Positions 25,940 through 33,663 of a stretch of DNA of 34,253 nucleotides are shown one piece after another. Numbering within the stretch: position 1 is the stretch's first letter; the number at the start of each line of letters is the position of its first letter. The notes beneath the pieces were generated by a model that searched no databases, had not been told where the DNA came from, and worked only from the letters and a program-made list of their open reading frames with translations. The position numbers were made by a program, and so were the translations under genes. Origin of the DNA: Gammaproteobacteria bacterium (GTDB taxonomy: Bacteria > Pseudomonadota > Gammaproteobacteria > Pseudomonadales > Halieaceae); assembly GCA_024686215.1 (NCBI GenBank), contig JAIBDN010000024.1, forward strand, positions 1 to 34,253. The letters run 5' to 3'.

Positions 25940-26872
25940 CTAGAGTTTGTGGGCCTTGGGCCAGCGGCGCTTCAGGCAGATCCACTGTTCGGGATGGTCG
26001 CGTATCCAGTCTTCAAAATACCCGTGAATCAACTCGGTGATCGCTATGGCTTGCTCCTTGAGGGGGGCATCGGGGATCGGGCTGACCAGCGGGTCGTAAA
26101 CGGTAATGCGATAACGGGCGCCAGGCAGGCGTTCAGCGCGGGAAACTACCACCGCAGCATTGGTGCGCAGGGCCAGTCCTACGGCGCTGGTGTTGGTCAA
26201 TGCATCCTTGCCGAAAAAGGGCAGTAGCTTGCCCGTATCCGGGCGGGTGTCCATGGCCATGATGATACTGTTGCCGGCATTCAACTCCCTGATGATAGGG
26301 CGTGGACCGCTATCCGCCGGTATCAGTTTCTCCCCGAACACTTTGCGCAGGTCGAGCATTAAAGCCTGCAAGGTAGGGTTGGATTCCGGCGCGTAAATGG
26401 CGTTGATGTTGAAGCCGTATTCCTTGGTAATCAGCGGGGCGACCTGCCAGGGGCCCACATGGGCAGTGATAAAGACCGTGGCCCGCTTGCTCTCCATGTG
26501 CGCACGAGCGCCTGGTTCAAGCACGTATTCAACCCGCTGTTTGCGCTGTGCCCAGATTTGCTCCAGCTTGATCAACTCCACGGTGGCGTAACCCAGATGT
26601 CTGAATATCTGTTTAACGGTTTGCTGGCGCCACTGCTCATCGCGCTCCGGAAAGGCGATGGTGAGGTTGGTATGCGCTTTCCTGGCCTTGTCTGAGCGGG
26701 GGCCGGTCAGGGCAAAGGTAAAGCCGCCCAGGGCCAAAGCGTTTTCCAGGCTCAGGCTGCGTATCAACCAGAAAATAAACCGAAAAGCCCAGGCTTCAAC
26801 TGCCTGGGCCATGCGCACCAGCGCTGGCGCCTTGCGCGCCAGTTTTTTCGGGATAAAGTAAAACTCTGGCAC
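25940..26872 (-). CDS. LpxL/HtrB-like acyltransferase, second copy (variant active-site motif)
   Basis: A membrane-associated acyltransferase of the lipid A lauroyl/myristoyl transferase family. I prefer GTG at 26872 (310 aa, the usual size), ten bases after the hydroxylase stop with GGAG further upstream. A frame to 26956 would overlap the hydroxylase by 74 bases. Typical elements are A-F-P-E-R near the front, then M-A-M-D-T-R-P-D and a late P-E-Q-W-I-C-L-K-R-R-W. The catalytic motif HX4(D/E) reads H-V-G-P-W-Q here (His138, Gln143), so the acidic residue is lost. The enzyme may have altered chemistry, a different substrate, or be non-catalytic. Its operon partner at 27484 keeps the Glu. Lipid A enzymes are normally found elsewhere, so a role on another lipid is likely. 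Confidence 0.83.
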   Translation of the reverse strand: MPEFYFIPKKLARKAPALVRMAQAVEAWAFRFIFWLIRSLSLENALALGGFTFALTGPRSDKARKAHTNLTIAFPERDEQWRQQTVKQIFRHLGYATVELIKLEQIWAQRKQRVEYVLEPGARAHMESKRATVFITAHVGPWQVAPLITKEYGFNINAIYAPESNPTLQALMLDLRKVFGEKLIPADSGPRPIIRELNAGNSIIMAMDTRPDTGKLLPFFGKDALTNTSAVGLALRTNAAVVVSRAERLPGARYRITVYDPLVSPIPDAPLKEQAIAITELIHGYFEDWIRDHPEQWICLKRRWPKAHKL

Positions 26873-26882
26873 TTGGCTATGC

Positions 26883-27506
26883 TCAGCTCCGGCCGGGGTC
26901 TGACCCGAACACCCAGTCCCATAGCGGAGAACTGACGCCATAGCGACCGCCTTCACCCGAGTAGTGGTGCTTCAGGTGATAGTGCTTGATGTACTTCGCC
27001 AGCTTATTGCGCATGGGGAAGTGGTGGGTTGAGTAATGGATGTAGTCGTAAACCAGGTAGCCGATGATAAAGCCTGCACAAAACGGCTGTATCCAGGGCT
27101 GGGGAATAATCAGCCCGAACAGCAGGTACAGGACCGCCATAATGGGGATGGCACCCGCGGGGGGCATTACCAGGCGGGTCTTGTCCTTGGGGTCTTCATG
27201 ATGATTGCCGTGGAACAGGAATACCAGCCATTTGCCCAGCTTGCTCTTGGCCGGGAAATGAAACAGGAAGCGATGCAGGCAGTATTCGGTGAGTGTCCAG
27301 ATGAACGCTCCGGCTACTGCAATACCCACTAATGGCCACCCCGGTAGCTCATATAGCGACACACTGCGCCACAGAAGCCAACCGGCAATAGGTGCCCACA
27401 TCAGCAGTGGCGTGATGGGGTGCACGTGGGACAGGCGCTCGAGAAGATTGTTCTCGAACAGGCGTATGGATTGGTGTTCTTGTTCAGGCTGCATAGGAAT
27501 CAACAT
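26883..27506 (-). CDS. Fatty acid hydroxylase superfamily membrane protein
   Basis: A 207-aa integral membrane di-iron enzyme with several hydrophobic segments and the histidine boxes of the fatty acid hydroxylase/sterol desaturase family: H78-R-F-L-F-H83, H99-G-N-H-H103, H157-Y-S-T-H-H162 and H175-Y-H-L-K-H-H181. It most resembles fatty acid 2-hydroxylase (FA2H/Scs7) enzymes, which in eukaryotes hydroxylate the N-acyl chain of ceramide. Both possible starts (27506 and 27494) overlap the end of the upstream LpxL-like gene by about 10-23 bases, and neither has a good ribosome site, so coupling is likely. In this cluster it probably hydroxylates an acyl chain of the product lipid. This is inference. 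Confidence 0.88.
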   Translation of the reverse strand: MLIPMQPEQEHQSIRLFENNLLERLSHVHPITPLLMWAPIAGWLLWRSVSLYELPGWPLVGIAVAGAFIWTLTEYCLHRFLFHFPAKSKLGKWLVFLFHGNHHEDPKDKTRLVMPPAGAIPIMAVLYLLFGLIIPQPWIQPFCAGFIIGYLVYDYIHYSTHHFPMRNKLAKYIKHYHLKHHYSGEGGRYGVSSPLWDWVFGSDPGRS

Positions 27507-28470
27507 CGGCTTGCGTGCCGGTCTCCTTGGATGGGTCTATCTTAGTCCTCGGCCACAGACGTTTCGAGCAGAACCAGTCGTCAGGTTGCGCGCGAATCCA
27601 GTCTTCAAACTGGTTGTGGACCTGCTGGATCATATCAGTGGCGCGCTCGTTGTCATCGCTACAATGGGTGCTCGCAACGACCGGTGGATGAAATGTCACG
27701 CGATAGTGGGCGTCTTTAATGCGCTCCACCTGTACCGGAACCAGCTCGCAATCAAAGCGCATGGCTAGTCTGGCTGGCATCAGTGTCGAAATTTTTTCGC
27801 GGCCAAAAAACTGTATGGGACTGCCATCGTCCACGCGTCGATCCATAACCATGGCGGCGGTGCGGCCCTGTTTCATGGCGCGCACCAGCAGTCGGGCACT
27901 GTTATCCCGGGGCAGCAGCTCACAGTTCAGTGCGCGCCTTGAATCCATCAATAGCTTGTCCAGCAGAGGGTTGGTGGGCGGTGAATACAGGCTTGCATTG
28001 GGCATATTCAGCTTGGCCATGGCGGAGCAAGCCACCTCCCAGTTACTCAGATGCGCGGTGACGATGACACAGGGGCGGCGGGGGTCTGTATAGCTCGGTA
28101 TGGGCTGGCGTATGTCGATTTGCAGGCGCTGCGGCTCCCGGAGAATGGTGTCCAGGTGTGGGTATTCCAGCATTATCCGGCCCGCGCGTCCCCAGGCGCT
28201 CTGTACTCGCTGTTGCAGCTCCTGTTCGCTGACCTCGGGGAAGGCCTGGCGCATATTTTCCTTATAGATCTCGGTCTTGCGGGGCATTTTGGGGCCTACC
28301 CAGGCACCCACGCGCGCGCCCAGACGGGATGCGGTGTCCACTGGCAACAGGCGCGCGATTTTGACCAGTAACCATATCAGCACATAATCCACGCGCCACA
28401 GCAGCTGGCGCAGGAAGGGATGCTTCCGCGCTACTTTGCGTATTGAATTGCCAACGATGAATTCAGCCAA
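27484..28470 (-). CDS. LpxL/HtrB-like acyltransferase, first copy
   Basis: A 328-aa inner-membrane acyltransferase with an N-terminal hydrophobic segment (about 28-42). The intact HX4E motif is H-L-S-N-W-E (His140, Glu145), with M-V-M-D-R-R-V-D-D-G and the late P-D-D-W-F-C-S-K-R-L-W typical of the lipid A acyltransferase family. The start is TTG at 28470; no ATG lies in frame before residue 62. The gene follows the epimerase after 83 bp and overlaps the hydroxylase gene. As for the second copy, the context of acyl ligase, epimerase and hydroxylase suggests acylation of a non-lipid A product, but late lipid A acylation cannot be excluded. Confidence 0.88.
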   Translation of the reverse strand: MAEFIVGNSIRKVARKHPFLRQLLWRVDYVLIWLLVKIARLLPVDTASRLGARVGAWVGPKMPRKTEIYKENMRQAFPEVSEQELQQRVQSAWGRAGRIMLEYPHLDTILREPQRLQIDIRQPIPSYTDPRRPCVIVTAHLSNWEVACSAMAKLNMPNASLYSPPTNPLLDKLLMDSRRALNCELLPRDNSARLLVRAMKQGRTAAMVMDRRVDDGSPIQFFGREKISTLMPARLAMRFDCELVPVQVERIKDAHYRVTFHPPVVASTHCSDDNERATDMIQQVHNQFEDWIRAQPDDWFCSKRLWPRTKIDPSKETGTQADVDSYAA

Positions 28471-28553
28471 GACTGTTTCCGCCCGCTCCAGCGTATTTAA
28501 ATCAGCCGCACATTATAGCGTAATCGCACTATTGTGGGCCGTTTCAATAACGG

Positions 28554-29492
28554 TCATAGTGCCGAATTGTACAGCTCTTCCAGGCCTTTTTTCAGGCCAA
28601 TTTTTGGGGACCAGCCGGTGATACGGGTGATGGCCTGGTTGTCCACCACCCAGTCAGGGTGGCGTAGCTCGCGCAGTTTTGGCGGTGTTAGCATGGGGGC
28701 TCTTCCGGTGATACGCGCCAGGCGCAGATTGCCAGCGGCAACCGCATCCAACAGCCATTTTGGTAGCTGCCACAGGCGCACCCGTCGCGACCAGGTATGT
28801 TCTGCCAGATCGGCCATTTCGCGCCAGTTATAGCCAGCCGCCTTGCCATCGCAAAGGGTGAGGACCTGGTGCTGGCTGGCCTCCTCGCGTAGGCAGGCGA
28901 TGATGGCCTCCACCAGGTCGGTGACATGGATCAAAGAGGTACGCGCATCGATACTACCGGCCACGGGCGCGATGCCGTGAGACATCATTTGGAATACTGG
29001 TAGCATCTCCTTGTCGCCCGGGCCATATACCGCTGGCGGGCGCAGGATTACCCAGTCGATCTGGTCTTCTTGTTCGAGCTGTTGCTCCCCGGCGCGTTTG
29101 CTGTGGGCATACCAGGACAAGTGCGCCTGGCTGGCAGCCAGGGAAGACAGTAGTAGAAGCAGTGGTGGCTTTGCTTGGGATTTTACGGCGTCAATGATCG
29201 CCGCTGTGCCGCTGACATTGACCCGGTCGAATTCTGCCTGGGAGCTGCCCCTGACGGCTCCTGCCCCGTGGATGACGGCGCTACAGTCGGCGCACAGCTG
29301 ATGCAGTGTGTCGGTGTCTGCCAGGCTCCCTGGCACCAGCTCAACGCCCAGCTCGGCCAGATTCTGTGCCTTGCCCGGGTCGCGCACCAGGGCCTTGACG
29401 CCATAGCCCAGCGCTATAAGGCGCGCGCAGAGAATATTGCCGATAAATCCGGTGGCGCCGGTGACGCCAATCAGGCTGCCGTGCGGGATCAG
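28554..29492 (-). CDS. NAD-dependent epimerase/dehydratase (extended SDR), CerR-like candidate, apparent CTG start
   Basis: An extended short-chain dehydrogenase of 312 aa if it starts at 29492. The Rossmann motif G-V-T-G-A-T-G-F-I-G (9-18) and the Y-A-H-S-K catalytic pair (Tyr128, Lys132) are both present. The first ATG/GTG/TTG in frame is GTG at 29387, which would cut off the whole nucleotide-binding loop. Between that and the in-frame TGA upstream the only reasonable start is CTG at 29492, which overlaps the ligase stop as CTGA, with GAGG upstream. It lies directly after a FAAL-type ligase, as CerR lies by the acyl-CoA synthetase in the Caulobacter ceramide locus. A ketosphingoid/ketoceramide reductase role is inference. 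Confidence 0.83.
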   Translation of the reverse strand: MIPHGSLIGVTGATGFIGNILCARLIALGYGVKALVRDPGKAQNLAELGVELVPGSLADTDTLHQLCADCSAVIHGAGAVRGSSQAEFDRVNVSGTAAIIDAVKSQAKPPLLLLLSSLAASQAHLSWYAHSKRAGEQQLEQEDQIDWVILRPPAVYGPGDKEMLPVFQMMSHGIAPVAGSIDARTSLIHVTDLVEAIIACLREEASQHQVLTLCDGKAAGYNWREMADLAEHTWSRRVRLWQLPKWLLDAVAAGNLRLARITGRAPMLTPPKLRELRHPDWVVDNQAITRITGWSPKIGLKKGLEELYNSAL

Positions 29493-31261
29493 GCTGAAGC
29501 CGCCCTCAGGCGCACTTCTTCAGCGATGCCATTGAGTAGCTCGGCATCGTGTTCGGCAATGAAGTCCAGTCGCGCCTTGGCGCGGGACAGTTTGCCAGAG
29601 GAGGTGCGTGGCAGTGAGTGGATGGGTACCAGATCTACGTAGCAGTCCAGGCCCATTTCCAGGCGCATCAGGGCGGTCAGGCGGCGTACCAGGTTGTTGC
29701 GTTTCTTGGTGTCTGTTTCGCGACACTGTACGCGCAGTACACACATTTCCTCGCCTTCGTGATCCGGAGCGGAAAAAGACACGGCATCCCCGGAGCGGAC
29801 TTCTGGCTGGGACTCGGCAACGTGCTCCAGGTCCTGTGGCCAGATGTTGCGGCCGTGAATAATAATCAGGTCTTTCTTGCGACCGGTAATGGTCAATACC
29901 CCGTCAGCCAGATAACCGATGTCCCCGGTGTTTAGCCAGCCGTCTTCGCTCAGCGCATAACTGGACTCTTCCGGCAGGTTAAAATAGCCAGACATCACGC
30001 TGGGACCGCGTAAGTAGATCACGCCGCTGTGCCAGTCGCCCAGTACTTTGCCATCGTCGCGGATTTCAATCTCGAAGCCCGGTACAGGAACGCCGCAATT
30101 TACAAAGTGGCGGCCGCGGCCTTCAGTATCGCCTTCTTGCATCAGTACCGCTTCATGGTTATCGGCGAGGCGGTCGCTGTCAATATGGTGGGTGGTGAAA
30201 CCGGTCCACAGGGGCGAAAAGCTGATGCCCAGTGTGCATTCAGCCATGCCGTAACAGGCCAGGAATGCGCGGCGGTCAAAACCGCAGGGCTGCAGAATTT
30301 CGGCAAAGTGCTCCAGTGTCTCAGGGCGTATCATTTCAGCGCCAATACCGGCGACACGCCAGTTACTCAGGTCATAGCCTTCGAGGTCGTTGGGGCGCAC
30401 ACGGCGGGCACACAGGTCGTAGCCGAAGGACGGAGCGAAAGATATAGTCGCCTTGGACCGGGTCATCAGGTTGAGCCACTGCCTGGGGCGCATGGCAAAT
30501 TCACGGGTATCCAGGTAATCGATAGACACCTGGGCAGACATGGGTACCAGGACGAAGCCTACCAGTCCCATGTCATGGTAATAGGGTAGCCAGGACATCA
30601 TGCGGTCTTCGCCGTTCATCTGCAGGCCGTGACCTACCATGCCCTGCAGGTTCGCCATGGCGGTTTGGTGCTTGATAACCACGCCGCGCGGGAAGCGCGT
30701 ACTGCCGGAGGTGTACTGGATATAGGAAATGTCCTGCGGGGATATTTCGGGCAATTCCTGCGCCTTGACGGGCAGGGCATGAAACGCTTCATGGCTATCG
30801 ACCATGCGGGTTGCCAGCCCTTCACAGGCTTCCTGCAGGAAAGGTAGGTAACCTTCAGAGGCCACGCCGATAACCGCATCGCTGGCTTCCATCAGGCGTT
30901 GCAATTGAGCCACGTAGGCACAATGTGCGCCGATTTTAACGGAGGCTGGCAGAGCCACAGGGATCAGGCCGGCATACTGGCAGGCGAAGAAAAACAGGGG
31001 AAATTCAGGGCTGGTTTCTGCCACCAGGGCAACGCGGTCGCCTTTGGTCAGGCCCATGCCCAACAGCTTATGCGACAACTCCACCGCTTGCTCGCGAATT
31101 TCGCGATAGCTCAGGCTGGCGTAGATGGCGCCGCGGCCAGTATAAAAGTTGCAGCCTGTTTCACCCTGTGCAGCGTAGTCGAGAGCTTCGGTCAGGGTAG
31201 CGAAATCGGCGGAGCGAAATGGCAGTTCGTGGCGGGTTGGTGTGGCGATAATCTGTGTCAA
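29489..31261 (-). CDS. Fatty acyl-AMP ligase (FAAL-type), acyl-ACP synthetase candidate
   Basis: Adenylates a fatty acid and, in FAAL-type enzymes, passes it to an acyl carrier protein rather than CoA. The start TTG at 31261 is preceded by GAGGAT and gives 590 aa; a frame to 31309 adds 16 residues without a ribosome site. The P-loop is Y-T-S-G-S-T-R-F-P-R-G-V (183-194). The A-C-Y-G-M-A-E-C-T motif, G-W-L-N-T-G-D-I-G-Y and the G-R-N-I-W-P-Q-D-L-E hinge region are typical of FAAL enzymes. The C-terminal lysine lies in R-T-S-S-G-K-L-S-R. It heads the minus-strand lipid cluster and overlaps the epimerase gene. No ACP gene is visible in the window. Confidence 0.9.
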   Translation of the reverse strand: MTQIIATPTRHELPFRSADFATLTEALDYAAQGETGCNFYTGRGAIYASLSYREIREQAVELSHKLLGMGLTKGDRVALVAETSPEFPLFFFACQYAGLIPVALPASVKIGAHCAYVAQLQRLMEASDAVIGVASEGYLPFLQEACEGLATRMVDSHEAFHALPVKAQELPEISPQDISYIQYTSGSTRFPRGVVIKHQTAMANLQGMVGHGLQMNGEDRMMSWLPYYHDMGLVGFVLVPMSAQVSIDYLDTREFAMRPRQWLNLMTRSKATISFAPSFGYDLCARRVRPNDLEGYDLSNWRVAGIGAEMIRPETLEHFAEILQPCGFDRRAFLACYGMAECTLGISFSPLWTGFTTHHIDSDRLADNHEAVLMQEGDTEGRGRHFVNCGVPVPGFEIEIRDDGKVLGDWHSGVIYLRGPSVMSGYFNLPEESSYALSEDGWLNTGDIGYLADGVLTITGRKKDLIIIHGRNIWPQDLEHVAESQPEVRSGDAVSFSAPDHEGEEMCVLRVQCRETDTKKRNNLVRRLTALMRLEMGLDCYVDLVPIHSLPRTSSGKLSRAKARLDFIAEHDAELLNGIAEEVRLRAASA

Positions 31262-31695
31262 TGAACTATCCTCAATTTCGGCGCCCAATGGTCTGGCGCG
31301 AATATGCAATAAGTGACTCGACCCATTCCATGCTTGTCAGAGGAATGAATCTCGAGCTAAATTTCCCACCTGGTGTTGCGGGCTCGCATTGTTGTTCTGT
31401 ACTTGCTGGTGCCCATACGCTCAGGACCTGTCAAAGGGGTTACCTGAATAGGGGGACATCCTAGCATTTTAGGCTCTGGCACTTATATGTAATAATACCA
31501 GTGACTAGCGGATACTATTGCCAAGATTTGGCCGTAAACCACCCGTCTCAGGGACTCTTTATAATCTTTTCTATGCATGTTGAACTTCTGTAAGTTCATG
31601 TTATATATGCAGTTTTCTGTACTTTGTATCAACGGCGGGGTTTCAACTGTATACTGCCTGAGCGCGCACATCACACGTAGGGCTATGGGGTAGTA
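31262..31695. promoter_or_regulatory. Divergent intergenic region of the lipid locus
   Basis: 434 bp, AT-richer than its surroundings from about 31470, with no convincing gene. It must hold promoters for the FAAL operon and for the GNAT gene. On the minus strand TTCAAC, a 16-bp spacer and TATAAA near 31560-31585 form a weak promoter that overlaps the inverted repeat at 31581-31598. On the plus strand TATAAT occurs at 31560-31565, without a good -35, and TATACT lies nearer the GNAT start. Confidence 0.4.
31581..31598. promoter_or_regulatory. Perfect inverted repeat in the divergent control region, candidate operator
   Basis: TGAACTT-CTGT-AAGTTCA, a perfect 7-bp inverted repeat with a 4-bp spacer, lies 98 bp before the GNAT ATG and 320 bp before the ligase start. 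Its geometry (7-4-7) matches the one between the TonB receptor and fadD, but the sequence differs. It could bind a dimeric regulator acting on both arms of the lipid locus. Confidence 0.45.
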
Positions 31696-32838
31696 ATGAG
31701 CGATACAGGGGGTTCCGGCATCTCGTTGGAGGTGATGACAGAGAAGGGGCAATTGCGCGATTTCCTCGGCCTGACACACCAGGTTTACGCCTCTGATCCG
31801 GTCTGGATTGCCCCGCTGAACTTCATGCAGCGCGAGAAATTTTCCCCCGCTAACCACTTTTTTGAGCATGCTCGCTGGCGTGCATGGGTGGCCTATCGCC
31901 AGGGCCGCCCGGTGGGGCGTATTACGGCACAGATCGACGAAATGCACCTGTCCCAACACGATGATGGGGCTGGATACTTCGGCATGTTTGAGGCGCAGGA
32001 AGACCCCGAGGTGGTAGCGGCCCTGTTTGGTGCCGCCGAAAATTGGCTGCGTCAGGAAGGTATGCGCAGGGTGCGTGGCCCGTTTAATTTACACGTTAAT
32101 GACGAAGTCGGGCTGCTGGTTGATGGCTTTAGTACGCCGCCCTATGTGCTGATGGGACATGCGCGTCCGTGGTATGGCGCGGCGGTTGAGGAGCAGGGGT
32201 ACGCGCCGGTGAAGGATTTACTGGCCTATCATGTGCGACCCGACTTCGAGGCTCCACGGGTGATGATCAAGTTGGCGCAGCGGGTGTCAGACCGGGTGGT
32301 AGTCAGGCCAGTGCGGCGTAAGCACCTGGCCGAAGATGCCGCGTTGATGCGCGATATTTTTAATGACGCCTGGCAAGACAACTGGGGGTTTGTACCCCTG
32401 GAGGAGGCAGAATGGGAGGAAACTGTTACCACCCTGGCCAAGTTGATGCCCGATGACTATATCCAGATTGCCGAATACGACGGTGAGCCGGTCGCGTTTA
32501 TCGTCGCACTGCCCAATCTCAACGAGGCCGCCCGTGATCTCAAAGGCAAGCTATTGCCATTCGGTTGGTTGAAACTGCTGTGGCGCCTCAAGGTGCGCCA
32601 TCCGAAAACTGCGCGAGTGCCACTGATGGGGGTGCGCCAGAGTTTTCAGCACTCGCGGATGGGCCCCACCCTGGCTTTCATGGTGATCGACGCCGTGCGT
32701 AAGGCATTGCACGGGCGCGGTGTGAAGGATGTGGAAATGGGCTGGATCCTCGAAGATAACGAGGGAATGCGTAATATTATTGAAACTATCGGCGGAGAAG
32801 CGTACAAACGTTACCGCGTGTACGAAAAGGAACTATAG
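31696..32838 (+). CDS. GNAT-superfamily acyltransferase, bacterial ceramide synthase-like candidate
   Basis: A 380-aa protein with two GNAT-like halves. The N-terminal part (F-L-G-L-T-H-Q-V-Y, then D-P-V-W-I-A-P-L) and N-L-H-V-N-D-E-V-G-L-L-V in the middle are typical of a conserved family of about 380-residue proteins annotated only as GNAT or hypothetical. The C-terminal half has the acetyltransferase-like V-A-F-I-V-A-L-P-N and V-E-M-G-W-I-L-E-D-N. The ceramide synthase of Caulobacter is, as I recall, a GNAT-type protein of similar size found with an acyl-CoA synthetase and an epimerase. N-acylation of an amino lipid is therefore my leading guess. It begins an apparent operon with the nucleotidyltransferase six bases downstream. 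The family call is good and the substrate is inferred. Confidence 0.75.
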   Translation: MSDTGGSGISLEVMTEKGQLRDFLGLTHQVYASDPVWIAPLNFMQREKFSPANHFFEHARWRAWVAYRQGRPVGRITAQIDEMHLSQHDDGAGYFGMFEAQEDPEVVAALFGAAENWLRQEGMRRVRGPFNLHVNDEVGLLVDGFSTPPYVLMGHARPWYGAAVEEQGYAPVKDLLAYHVRPDFEAPRVMIKLAQRVSDRVVVRPVRRKHLAEDAALMRDIFNDAWQDNWGFVPLEEAEWEETVTTLAKLMPDDYIQIAEYDGEPVAFIVALPNLNEAARDLKGKLLPFGWLKLLWRLKVRHPKTARVPLMGVRQSFQHSRMGPTLAFMVIDAVRKALHGRGVKDVEMGWILEDNEGMRNIIETIGGEAYKRYRVYEKEL

Positions 32839-32844
32839 CGGCTT

Positions 32845-33663
32845 ATGCACCTCGACCCCCAGCAACACCAGATGACGGCAATCGTACTCGCCGGCGACCG
32901 CACCAAAGCGGATTCCCTGATCAACCACTCCGAGGCGGGGTGTAAGGCGATGATAGATATCGACGGCCTGCCCATGGTGCGTCGAGTGCTGAATTCCCTG
33001 CGCGCATCCCACGTGGTTAACAAAATTTGCCTGGCCGGTCCCGAGGCGAGTGAGGTGGCTACCGACGAGCCGCTGGCGAAATGGGTAAAGGATGGCGAAA
33101 TACTGTGGCGCGAGCCCGAGTCGAGTCCCAGTACCAGCGCCTTTCACGTGATGGAATCGCTGGATCCCGAAGAGGCAGTCCTGTTGACCACGGCTGACCA
33201 TCCCCTGTTGACCCCTGAAATTGTGGATGCCTTCGGTCGCCAGAGCTTGGCCGATGATGTGGACGTGGTGGTGGGGTTGGCTCCGCATGCGCTGGTGTTG
33301 GAAGCCTACCCGGGGATCAAGAAAACCGTATTGCGCTTCAGTGACGGAGAATTCTGTGGCTGTAACCTGTTTGCGTTTATCACCCCGGAGGGGCGTCGTG
33401 CCGCCAGGTTCTGGCGCAAGATCGAACAGCAGCGCAAAAAACCGCTGGTAGTGATTGGCCTGCTGGGCTGGGGTGCGATTATCCGTTATCGCCTGGGATT
33501 ACTGTCGCTGGAAGAGGCCTTGGCCAAGCTCAGCAAACGTCTGGGTTTGCGCATACGTCCGGTGATTTTGCCCTACGCCAATGCCGCCATCGACGTGGAT
33601 TCGATTTCCGATCTGATACTGGTCAAGGGCTCTATTGCCAAGGCGGCCGCTGAGGACGCCTGA
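32845..33663 (+). CDS. Nucleotidyltransferase family protein (MobA-like NTP transferase fold)
   Basis: A 272-aa protein with the N-terminal nucleotidyltransferase pattern M-T-A-I-V-L-A-G followed by a lysine in G-C-K-A-M-I-D-I-D-G-L-P-M (32-44), and T-T-A-D-H-P-L-L in the place of the metal-binding D-x-P segment. The usual G-G-x-G-x-R loop is changed to A-G-D-R-T-K-A-D, so nucleotide handling may differ from MobA or GlmU-type enzymes. The C-terminal third is basic and hydrophobic (P-L-V-V-I-G-L-L-G-W-G), perhaps membrane-associated. It lies six bases after the GNAT gene, so a role in making or adding a head group to the same lipid is plausible. The product is not known. Confidence 0.75.
   Translation: MHLDPQQHQMTAIVLAGDRTKADSLINHSEAGCKAMIDIDGLPMVRRVLNSLRASHVVNKICLAGPEASEVATDEPLAKWVKDGEILWREPESSPSTSAFHVMESLDPEEAVLLTTADHPLLTPEIVDAFGRQSLADDVDVVVGLAPHALVLEAYPGIKKTVLRFSDGEFCGCNLFAFITPEGRRAARFWRKIEQQRKKPLVVIGLLGWGAIIRYRLGLLSLEEALAKLSKRLGLRIRPVILPYANAAIDVDSISDLILVKGSIAKAAAEDA

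Noticed and set aside
25940..28470. Reading the two LpxL-like genes as ordinary lipid A late acyltransferases
   Set aside because: Not excluded, but two copies in an operon with a FAAL ligase, epimerase and hydroxylase, one of them lacking the HX4E glutamate, fits a different lipid better.
31255..31464. A short plus-strand frame (69 codons) beginning at the ligase start
   Set aside because: No ribosome site, no recognisable motif, and it overlaps the ligase start region. Treated as non-coding.
31483..31959. A minus-strand 158-codon frame covering the spacer and the start of the GNAT gene
   Set aside because: It overlaps the well-supported GNAT N-terminus, has no ribosome site or domain, and part of it lies over the AT-rich control region.
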